Source: Mesonia algae
Lineage (GTDB): Bacteria > Bacteroidota > Bacteroidia > Flavobacteriales > Flavobacteriaceae
Length of the DNA: 64,000 nucleotides
Direction of reading: 5' to 3'
Assembly: GCF_003253545.1 (NCBI RefSeq)
Contig: NZ_QKYV01000003.1
Span: 264,375-328,374 of the forward strand
Shown here: one piece after another, positions 44,206 to 51,420 of the stretch
Position numbering within the stretch: the stretch's first letter is position 1
How the letters are laid out: each line of letters begins with the position of its first letter
Notes under the pieces: generated by a model
What the model saw: the letters and a program-made list of their open reading frames with translations, nothing else
The model's database searches: none
What the model was told of the DNA's origin: nothing
Made by a program: the position numbers and the translations under genes

Positions 44206-45192
44206 TTAAACTAAGTAGAAGAATGTAAATACAAATACCCAAACTAAATCTACAAAGTGCCAATATAGACCTACTTTTTCTACCATTTCGTAGCTATTTC
44301 TTCTTTCATAAGTTCCTAAGATCACGTTGAAGAATATAATGATATTAATCAATACTCCAGTTAAAACGTGAAACCCGTGAAAACCTGTTATAAAGAAAAA
44401 GAAATCTGCGAACAATGGCGGACCATATTCATTATGTGTTAAGTTAGCTCCTTCTACCACTCCAACTGCATGTTGATCAAGCATTGCAAGTGACTTTTCT
44501 CTAGTTAAAATGGTTTTTGCTCCATTTTCATCCAGCATTTGAGTTCTAACAAGTAAATTCTCTTTAGTTTTAAAACCTTCTTTTATTTCATCTATAGAGT
44601 AGGTTGTAAGCTCTGCATCATCTCCTACAAACCAAAGTCCATTTTTTCTTTCGTGAGCTACTCTATCTTCTTTTAAGGTTGTTGCAACATCATGCAGGGC
44701 TACTCGCTCTCCATTTGAATCAACAAATTGAAGAATTTGACCTCCTCTAGTTTCTACAGCACCGTACTCACCTTTTATAAAGTTTTTCCACTCCCAAGCT
44801 TGAGAACCTAAGAAAATTACTCCTCCAATAATGGTTAAAAACATGTAAAGAGTCACCTTTGCTTTTTTCATATGGTGACCAGCATCTACTGCCAATACCA
44901 TAGTTACAGAAGAAAAGATTAAGATAAAGGTCATCAATGCCACGTAATACATTGGAGCATCTACCCCGTGCATAAATGGAAAGTGATTAAATACTTCGTC
45001 GGCGATTGGCCAAGAATCTAGAAACTTAAATCTAGAGAACCCATAAGACGCCAAAAATGCAGAAAACGTTAAAGCATCTGAAGTGATAAAAAACCACATC
45101 ATCATTTTTCCGTAGCTCGCCTTTAAAGGAGATTTTGAGCCTCCTCCCCAAGTTTTGCCTTCGGTTCCTGTTCTAACAACAGTAGCTTCCAT
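44206..45192 (-). CDS. cytochrome c oxidase subunit III with a soluble insertion
   Basis: Heme-copper oxidase subunit III, 328 residues. The helices are normal (MMMWFFITSDALTFSAFLAS; FFFITGFHGFHVLTGVLIN; GLYWHFVDLVWVFVFTFFYL). Between about residues 138 and 255 there is a hydrophilic insertion of roughly 115 residues rich in Glu, Asp and Lys, not present in ordinary subunit III of about 200-270 residues. The catalytic subunits I and II are not in the window. Together with the smaller paralogue upstream it gives two subunit III-like genes in a row. Confidence 0.9.
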   Translation of the reverse strand: MEATVVRTGTEGKTWGGGSKSPLKASYGKMMMWFFITSDALTFSAFLASYGFSRFKFLDSWPIADEVFNHFPFMHGVDAPMYYVALMTFILIFSSVTMVLAVDAGHHMKKAKVTLYMFLTIIGGVIFLGSQAWEWKNFIKGEYGAVETRGGQILQFVDSNGERVALHDVATTLKEDRVAHERKNGLWFVGDDAELTTYSIDEIKEGFKTKENLLVRTQMLDENGAKTILTREKSLAMLDQHAVGVVEGANLTHNEYGPPLFADFFFFITGFHGFHVLTGVLINIIIFFNVILGTYERRNSYEMVEKVGLYWHFVDLVWVFVFTFFYLV

Positions 45193-45237
45193 AAAAAGAA
45201 ATTAATGTTAAATATTACGCAAAAATAGTTATTTTTC

Positions 45238-45819
45238 TTATCTAAAGAAATATAAAAACAAAAACAGGTACAGCCACAAGGCATCAATAAAATGCCAAAA
45301 GGTCGCACCCAGTTCTATACCAAGCATTTGACCGACTTTATAACGCTGTTTAGAATTGTTATAAATTACAACAAACAATACAATAATCCCAGCAAAGATA
45401 TGAGCTAAGTGAGCCATTACCACCAAATATATAAATGATGTAGTAATAGTACTTGCACTCCCAGTGAAATAATATCCGTTTTCTAAGATTTGACTAAAGC
45501 CTTCAAATTGTAAATAAATAAAAGCCAACCCTAAAACTAATGTAATCCCTAATAGACTAGTCCCTCGTTTATAGGAGCCAGACTTAATCGCTTTTTTAGC
45601 AAAATGAAAGGTAAAACTACTTACCAAAACGATTATGGTACTATAGATAAAAGCACTAGGCAATTGAAAGTCTTTTAACCAATCTGGTCTATTCTTACTT
45701 ACTACATAAGCACTCGTTAGACCCGCAAACATCATCCCCATGCTAATGATCCCAAACCAAAGCATCATTTTCTTTGATCTTTCAATCTTTTCTTTTTCTG
45801 TTCCTTGAGTTAAATCCAT
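45238..45819 (-). CDS. cytochrome c oxidase subunit III-like protein
   Basis: A 193-residue protein with five membrane helices and the subunit III ending ATFWHFIDALWLYLFLFLYF. It lacks the first two helices of seven-helix subunit III, as in CyoC-type proteins. It overlaps the ctaB gene by 10 bases and so is translationally coupled to it. The next gene downstream is the larger subunit III. Confidence 0.9.
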   Translation of the reverse strand: MDLTQGTEKEKIERSKKMMLWFGIISMGMMFAGLTSAYVVSKNRPDWLKDFQLPSAFIYSTIIVLVSSFTFHFAKKAIKSGSYKRGTSLLGITLVLGLAFIYLQFEGFSQILENGYYFTGSASTITTSFIYLVVMAHLAHIFAGIIVLFVVIYNNSKQRYKVGQMLGIELGATFWHFIDALWLYLFLFLYFFR

Positions 45820-46712
45820 ATTCTTATATATTTATCTAATACATAAATTATTTGTAACAAAGTAATATATGAAACGCTAGCAAACATTAATTTTTTTGCT
45901 GAAATCTCATCTCGATTTTTATATAGTTTGTAGGCATAATAAAGCATACCTAAACCTAAAATAAGTATTAAAATTCCTGAAACAGGTGTTAAGTACAGCC
46001 TACCTGTAACTCCAAAAACAGGTATTAAAGAAACCGCTATAGTCCAAATTGTATATAAAATAATTTGAATTGCAGTACCCCTATCTCTTTTCCCTGTAGG
46101 AAGCATAAAAAAACCTCCTCTTTTATAATCATTATACAACCACCAGCCCAAAGCCCAAAAATGAGGAAATTGCCAAAAAAATTGAATCATAAACAAGGTT
46201 CCCGATTCTATACTAAAATCATTAGTTGCAGCAACCCAACCTAACATAAAAGGAATTGCCCCAGGAAAAGCTCCTACAAATACTGATAGTGGTGTTTTGG
46301 TTTTTAAAGGGGTATATATACTCACATATAAAAAGATAGAAATAGCACCAAACATTGCAGTCACCGGATTGATGATATACAGCACCAATAAACCAAGTAT
46401 GGTAAACGTAAAAGCTATAAATAACGCTTTTTTAACTGACATTCTCCCTGATGGAATTGGCCTATTTTTAGTTCTATCCATCAACACATCTAAATCCTTT
46501 TCAATAACTTGATTAAATGCATTAGAAGCGCCCACCATCATATATCCTCCTACAGCCAGAAGCAACAACTCAACAAAGTCTATAACTTCTGCTCCCAAAA
46601 AATATCCCGCAACCGAAGAAAAAACCACACTTACAGCCAAACGCATTTTGGTGATTTCCTTGAAGTCTGAAATAAGATCTACAGACTGATTATTTGTGAT
46701 GGCTTTACTCAA
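45810..46712 (-). CDS. ctaB: protoheme IX farnesyltransferase (heme O synthase), TTG start
   Basis: Membrane prenyltransferase making heme O for the oxidase. It has the prenyl-diphosphate motif NAFNQVIEKDLDVLMDRTKN and the second motif YNDYKRGGFFMLPTGKRDRG, with about eight helices. The longest reading starts at 46736 on a TTG that is part of a TATCTTTG promoter element, so it cannot be right. The in-frame TTG at 46712 gives MSKAITNNQSVDLISDFKEI and about 300 residues; the next ATG (46646) would remove conserved sequence. Start choice is inference; gene identity is secure. Confidence 0.9.
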   Translation of the reverse strand: MSKAITNNQSVDLISDFKEITKMRLAVSVVFSSVAGYFLGAEVIDFVELLLLAVGGYMMVGASNAFNQVIEKDLDVLMDRTKNRPIPSGRMSVKKALFIAFTFTILGLLVLYIINPVTAMFGAISIFLYVSIYTPLKTKTPLSVFVGAFPGAIPFMLGWVAATNDFSIESGTLFMIQFFWQFPHFWALGWWLYNDYKRGGFFMLPTGKRDRGTAIQIILYTIWTIAVSLIPVFGVTGRLYLTPVSGILILILGLGMLYYAYKLYKNRDEISAKKLMFASVSYITLLQIIYVLDKYIRIWI

Positions 46713-46733
46713 AAAATAAAATATTTTGGAGTG

Positions 46734-46763
46734 CAAAGATACTGTTTAAAACCCTTTTAACAA
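46734..46763 (-). promoter_or_regulatory. promoter of the ctaB oxidase-assembly operon
   Basis: Minus-strand TTG (46761-46763), 19-base spacer, TATCTTTG (46734-46741). A perfect match to the Bacteroidota consensus. Only about 35 bases separate it from the end of remB. Confidence 0.75.
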
Positions 46764-46797
46764 GCGTCTTTTATTGTTAAATATTTTTGAGGAGAGA

Positions 46798-48921
46798 TTA
46801 AAAATCATAATACCAATTAAACAAATCTGTTCTAAACCCAAAATTAACCCAAGTGGTATTTTCTACAAGGTTAAGTTCTGTATTACTAATGGTAGGTGAT
46901 AGATTCCGCTGTATTAAACTGGTATAAATTTTCAAGTTTGTAGCAGGATTTACCAAATAACCTAATTCTAATTCTGCATAAGTAAAATTAGCTTTATTCC
47001 CTTGGTATAGTTCATTTCCTTTATCTGCAATTCTATCATCTTCAGTTCCGTAAATATCTCCACCATAGAAAGGATCTTTATCTAAAGTGATTTCGTAGCC
47101 TTTTGCTCCAAACATAAATTTAGCTTGCCCGTACCACCTATTTAACCGGTACCTAGCAATAGCTATAGTTTCGCTAAAATTTGAACCTCTAATATGAGCC
47201 ATAGGCTGATTATTGTGTCCATAATTTAAGGTCACCGTGTTATGCGAATAAGTATAAGGGCGTACACGATTATACTCTAATTGCAAATAGAGATTATCAA
47301 TTTTAAATGCATTAAAATATTTTAACCCTAATTGATAGCCTAACTTATTTTTATAACTATTCTCTCCCCCTATAACATCCTTAGAAGAAAACTCATCTAT
47401 CATTAATTGCCCATATGCGTTTAATTGATTGGATATTTTGTATTTATATGCTAGACCTATTAAAGCATTCCCTCCTCTAGAACCCGTTGAAAACTCAATA
47501 GCTCGATAAAATATAATTGGATTTAAGTAATTTAAATCAAAACCTCGGTCGTTATCATTTTCCCATAAAACAGATTCAAATAAACCAATGTTTAGACGTT
47601 TAGTGATATTATAACTTAAATAATGCGTTGCCATATATTTAGTTCTAAAAGAACCGCTGTCTGTTACTTCTGGACGAATGTCTCGCAAAGACATCCACGT
47701 ATTGGTATACTTAAATTTCCAGAAGGTAGTATTAATTTTGAAATATGGGTACGGACTTGCCACATCACTCATTAATAACGAACGATAACCATCACCAATA
47801 AAATTCTTCCCGTGACCAAATTGAAGGTTAAATGTTTCATTGGGAGAGTAAGAAATATAACCTTCTGCAATAGGATAATCGTAGGAATCTTCTTTAAAAC
47901 TTTTTGCTATTCCCCTTGACGGAATTACAGCAGGATTCCCTCCATCTGGACGAATAGATTCTGCATAATTATTAAAGTAACGAGCAAACCTTCCTTGACT
48001 TTCATATACTGCTGCATAGAAATTTATGGTTTTACCAATTCCTCCTTGTACTACCGCAGCACGAGTATTATTATAGGTACTTCCAAAATCAGCGCCAAAA
48101 TCTTTACCTACTTGCAAATCTGCAGCTACATCTGCGGTAAACCAATAATTTTCTCCCTGAAGTCTTACAAGATGTTCGTTAAAAAATTTGCGATGTAACC
48201 AAGAATCTCCTTCTAATTCTAGCTTTTTATTTTCCTCTTTAAAATTATAATACTTGTTTACTGTTTGGTAAAGAAATGGTTTTGTCGCAGTATGAGAATT
48301 AGTCCCCACTCGGTTCAACTCAGAATCAAACCGACTATACACTTCGTGAGAAAACGGTATATTTATTTTACTCTCAAACTCACGATATTCATACTTTTTA
48401 TATGCTTTTTCCACATCGGCATACTCGGCGGATTCTCTATCATCTATTTTCTTCGCGCTTTTATTTCCGCCTTGAGCGAAACTATCATCTTGCTCTAAAT
48501 TAATATCGTTTCCACCTGAAAAAGGAACATAAATAGGATATCTAAACTGAATATATGCGGGTTTACCATTATAAGTCGCAGGTTTGATCACAGGGAGTTC
48601 TAAGAATACTCTAGTCACTTCTTGCTTTAAATCTCCATTTATAGCATCTACGTACAAAACTTTAAATTCCCCCTCCTTAGTAACCTCAAATAATACAGTC
48701 ACGTTTCCCGAATAATCATCTTTAGCTAGATTTTCTGGTAACTGAAGATTCTCTTTTACAAATAGATTAAGAGTTTGCTTAAAACAGTTTTCTTGCTGCT
48801 CTAAGCTCACATTTTCACATGCTTCAAATATTGGATATTGTTCTACATCAGAAATTAATATTTGCGCTTTCGCGGAAATCACTACATATAAAGTAAAGAA
48901 AAGAACAAAAAAATTACGCAT
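46798..48921 (-). CDS. remB: gliding-motility protein RemB
   Basis: Outer-membrane protein known from Flavobacterium johnsoniae as a mobile surface adhesin in gliding. The start at 48921 gives signal peptide MRNFFVLFFTLYVVISAKAQ; a start 12 bases earlier is possible. About 707 residues. Residues 25-120 look like a TonB C-terminal domain (PIFEACE at 30-36, second Cys at 46), and residues about 155-707 form a beta-barrel-like region. It lies with sprA, gcvH and tonB genes as in other Flavobacteriia. A copy of the dispersed 13-mer lies in its signal-peptide codons. Confidence 0.85.
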   Translation of the reverse strand: MRNFFVLFFTLYVVISAKAQILISDVEQYPIFEACENVSLEQQENCFKQTLNLFVKENLQLPENLAKDDYSGNVTVLFEVTKEGEFKVLYVDAINGDLKQEVTRVFLELPVIKPATYNGKPAYIQFRYPIYVPFSGGNDINLEQDDSFAQGGNKSAKKIDDRESAEYADVEKAYKKYEYREFESKINIPFSHEVYSRFDSELNRVGTNSHTATKPFLYQTVNKYYNFKEENKKLELEGDSWLHRKFFNEHLVRLQGENYWFTADVAADLQVGKDFGADFGSTYNNTRAAVVQGGIGKTINFYAAVYESQGRFARYFNNYAESIRPDGGNPAVIPSRGIAKSFKEDSYDYPIAEGYISYSPNETFNLQFGHGKNFIGDGYRSLLMSDVASPYPYFKINTTFWKFKYTNTWMSLRDIRPEVTDSGSFRTKYMATHYLSYNITKRLNIGLFESVLWENDNDRGFDLNYLNPIIFYRAIEFSTGSRGGNALIGLAYKYKISNQLNAYGQLMIDEFSSKDVIGGENSYKNKLGYQLGLKYFNAFKIDNLYLQLEYNRVRPYTYSHNTVTLNYGHNNQPMAHIRGSNFSETIAIARYRLNRWYGQAKFMFGAKGYEITLDKDPFYGGDIYGTEDDRIADKGNELYQGNKANFTYAELELGYLVNPATNLKIYTSLIQRNLSPTISNTELNLVENTTWVNFGFRTDLFNWYYDF
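48865..48877 (+). repeat. dispersed GC-rich word, copy in remB signal-peptide codons
   Basis: CGCTTTCGCGGAA on the plus strand, opposite to transcription; the gene reads Ile-Ser-Ala-Lys-Ala here, a different frame from most copies. Confidence 0.65.
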
Positions 48922-49012
48922 AGTTTCGGTCATAAATTTGGTCGAAATATACGTAAAACTATTTTTAAAACGGTAAAACCATAAGCTTTACCGTTACACT
49001 CTTTTGATAAGT

Positions 49013-49732
49013 TTACTTAATATGAAATATAATAGGAAGACTGTATCTTACCGACACCTTTTTATCTTGTTGCTGACCGGGTTGCATTTTTGGCAACAAT
49101 TTTACCACTCTTTCAGCCTCATTAGAAAGCTCTTCATGAATCGATCTTGTTTTTATATTTTCAACCCAACCCTTATCATTTACCGTAAAAGTTACATAAA
49201 TTCTTTGCTCCCCTCGTAAGTTAAGCTCGCCTGCTAGATCTCCGTCAAATTTCTTTTTAATTATTTTAGCGATTTGTGATGAAAAACAGGATTTAATTTC
49301 TTCTTGAGTCTCATAAATCTCACACCCAGGAAAAACTGGAGCCATTTCTACTTTTCTAAAATCTATATTTTCAATAGGTTTATCGATAGTTTGTTCAAAC
49401 TCAATTTTCCCAGGATCATAATTAACAGGGTCATTAGGTTCAAAAGCCTCTACAATAGCAGGTTCTACAAAAGGCTTTTCCATTGGCTGTGTAGGTAGTT
49501 TTTTAGAAGTCTTATTTTCTTTTACAGGCTGCTTAACTTCTGGCTTCTCTTTAGGCATATGAAATACAAACGGCGTTTCTGCATCCAATTCTCTTGCATG
49601 AGCTGTTTCAGGCTTTAAAGTTTTCACTTCCGTTTTATTTTCAATTACAAAGATAGTCAGTAACAAAGCTGCAATTAAGCCTATTTGAAAGTATACGACA
49701 TTACTTTTACGGGTAGGTTTGTTTTCTCTCAT
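49013..49732 (-). CDS. energy transducer TonB-like protein, first
   Basis: A 239-residue protein with an N-terminal inner-membrane helix (about 13-31), a Pro/Lys/Glu-rich periplasmic linker and a TonB C-terminal domain (about 130-239) that would contact outer-membrane partners. The domain begins with PVFPGCE (Cys137) and has a second Cys at 149. It shares size and layout with the next upstream gene. No ExbB or ExbD is nearby. It lies between the second TonB gene and remB, 91 bases before the latter. Confidence 0.9.
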   Translation of the reverse strand: MRENKPTRKSNVVYFQIGLIAALLLTIFVIENKTEVKTLKPETAHARELDAETPFVFHMPKEKPEVKQPVKENKTSKKLPTQPMEKPFVEPAIVEAFEPNDPVNYDPGKIEFEQTIDKPIENIDFRKVEMAPVFPGCEIYETQEEIKSCFSSQIAKIIKKKFDGDLAGELNLRGEQRIYVTFTVNDKGWVENIKTRSIHEELSNEAERVVKLLPKMQPGQQQDKKVSVRYSLPIIFHIK

Positions 49733-49792
49733 GACATCTTGATTTTATGTTATGAAACTACAAAATCAATAATATTGCCAAAAAATATATTT

Positions 49793-49830
49793 AAACAAAA
49801 AAAGCCTTTAATTTTTCAATTAAAGGCTTT
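49793..49830 (-). terminator. intrinsic terminator after the second tonB-like gene
   Basis: AAAGCCTTTAATT (49801-49813) pairs with AATTAAAGGCTTT (49818-49830), loop of 4. On the minus strand a T tract follows. Confidence 0.85.
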
Positions 49831-49855
49831 GATATATAACAAGTTAAGTTTTTAC

Positions 49856-50575
49856 TTAATCCTGTACTTGGAATATTATTGGTAAAGAATAAAGTACACC
49901 TACTGGCTTTCCTCTTTGTTTACCTGGAGTCATATTTGGTAGCATATTCACTACACGCTCAGCTTCCTTTTGAAGTCTTGGGTGAGGTGCTCTTGCTTGA
50001 ACTCCTGTGATTTTTCCTTTATTATCAATTTTAAAACGTACGTAAACTCTATTTACTCCTGTAAGACCTAATTCTGATCCTAAGTCCGTATTAAATTTAC
50101 TGTTGACAAAATCTTTAATCTTGTCACTCATACATTTCTTACGCTCATTATTGGTTTTGAATTTTTCACAACCAGGAAATAACGGAACATCTTCAATTGC
50201 TGTAAATGGAACATCTTCAATTACCTCTTCAGGAGCTTCTTCTACTTCTGCTACCTCAATAATAGGCTCATTTGTTACCTCAGTAGATTCAATTATTTCT
50301 TCCTCAATTTCCACATCATCCTCAACTACCTCAATAACTTCTGGTGCTGGTGGTGGTGGTGGTGGTGGTGGTGGTGGAGTTTTAATTTGCGTAATTGGCA
50401 CATCTTCCTCATCTAGTTGATCAAACTGAACAACCCCTTGATCGATTGCCTCTTTATCGTAGGTTTTCCACTCGATGGCACGCCAAGTAATAAAAAGCAT
50501 TAAAATAAGACCTAGTTGAAAAAAAAGAACACTTCTTTTCCCTAAATCTTTTTTTGGATTTTTCTTTGGTTCCAT
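49856..50575 (-). CDS. energy transducer TonB-like protein with polyproline run
   Basis: A 239-residue protein with one membrane helix (about 15-33), ten consecutive prolines at 67-76 followed by APEV, a long acidic Glu/Val/Ile linker (80-125) and a TonB C-terminal domain (about 128-239) with PLFPGCE (Cys136) and Cys148. The proline codons form a near-perfect CCA/CCT-type repeat on the coding strand (bases 50345-50378), prone to slippage. It is closed by its own terminator, so it may be expressed apart from its paralogue. Confidence 0.92.
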   Translation of the reverse strand: MEPKKNPKKDLGKRSVLFFQLGLILMLFITWRAIEWKTYDKEAIDQGVVQFDQLDEEDVPITQIKTPPPPPPPPPPAPEVIEVVEDDVEIEEEIIESTEVTNEPIIEVAEVEEAPEEVIEDVPFTAIEDVPLFPGCEKFKTNNERKKCMSDKIKDFVNSKFNTDLGSELGLTGVNRVYVRFKIDNKGKITGVQARAPHPRLQKEAERVVNMLPNMTPGKQRGKPVGVLYSLPIIFQVQD

Positions 50576-50627
50576 AATATAATTTTATCGAATTGCTAAT
50601 GTAATTATTTTTTACAAAAAATATAAA

Positions 50628-51044
50628 CTATTCGTTAGATTTAAAGTTTTGAACCCTCAATCTTAACATTAATGCCAAAATATAAGCTGTAAAAACTCCC
50701 AAGGTGTTAGCTAATACGTCTAGACTATCAATCGTCCTATAACTTGTCATCACATCTTGAAATATCTCAATAAGGATGCCAAAAGCAATTGCTAACAGCC
50801 CAATTATTAAAAAAGATTTCTTTTTGAGACCATTTTTCAAATTGCAACTAATATAATACAAGTACCATAATTTAGTCAATCCTAAATAAGCTACAAAATG
50901 AAAAACTTTATCTATTTGATTAAAATTAACTTTAGGCAATCCATCTGTACGCATTAAAGAAACATAAAGAATCCCCAAAGAGTAAAGAATCGCTAAAGAT
51001 AACGTTAATCTAGGCGCCAATAAGTTCTTTATAAGCTTCTGCAT
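50628..51044 (-). CDS. VanZ-family membrane protein
   Basis: A 138-residue membrane protein with four helices (about 14-30, 47-65, 76-95, 108-127) and the family pattern [16 protein letters not shown] and [11 protein letters not shown]. VanZ-like proteins are linked to lipid and glycopeptide phenotypes, but their activity is not known. Its ATG at 51044 lies inside gcvH, giving a 35-base overlap; no later start would keep the first helix. Confidence 0.85.
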   Translation of the reverse strand: MQKLIKNLLAPRLTLSLAILYSLGILYVSLMRTDGLPKVNFNQIDKVFHFVAYLGLTKLWYLYYISCNLKNGLKKKSFLIIGLLAIAFGILIEIFQDVMTSYRTIDSLDVLANTLGVFTAYILALMLRLRVQNFKSNE

Positions 51045-51390
51045 CTAGCAAATCCTTTATCTGGTCTGGTTCAGTCATCCTAATTTTTACCATCCACCCA
51101 TCTCCATAAGGATCTGTATTTACTTTTTCTGGCTCATCTTCTAAAGATTCATTAAACTCAATGATCTCTCCCGAAACTGGCAAGAAAAGGTCTGATACTG
51201 TTTTAACTGCTTCTACTGTTCCAAAAACTTCTTCTCTTTCTAAAGTTTCATCTACAGTTTCTACTTCTACGTATACAATATCTCCTAACTCTCCTTGTGC
51301 AAACTCTGTAATCCCTACGGTTACAATATCGCCTTCAATCTTAATCCACTCGTGATCTTTAGTATACTTTAATTCGCTAGGTGTACTCAT
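51010..51390 (-). CDS. gcvH: glycine cleavage system H protein
   Basis: Lipoyl carrier of the glycine cleavage complex. The 126-residue protein has the lipoyl-lysine at Lys63 in [10 protein letters not shown] and the C-terminal [11 protein letters not shown] segment. Length is normal. The other gcv genes are not present here; location between sprA and vanZ is typical of Flavobacteriia. It begins 30 bases after sprA ends. Confidence 0.96.
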   Translation of the reverse strand: MSTPSELKYTKDHEWIKIEGDIVTVGITEFAQGELGDIVYVEVETVDETLEREEVFGTVEAVKTVSDLFLPVSGEIIEFNESLEDEPEKVNTDPYGDGWMVKIRMTEPDQIKDLLDAEAYKELIGA

Positions 51391-51420
51391 TTTGTTGTTA
51401 TTTAGTATGGTTGATATTTT

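Noticed and set aside
46713-46736. Longer N terminus of ctaB
   Set aside because: The start codon would be part of the -7 promoter element TATCTTTG.
50103-50420. Plus-strand frame coding Ser- and Gly-rich sequence
   Set aside because: It is the complement of the Pro/Glu-rich TonB linker; no start signal or independent support.
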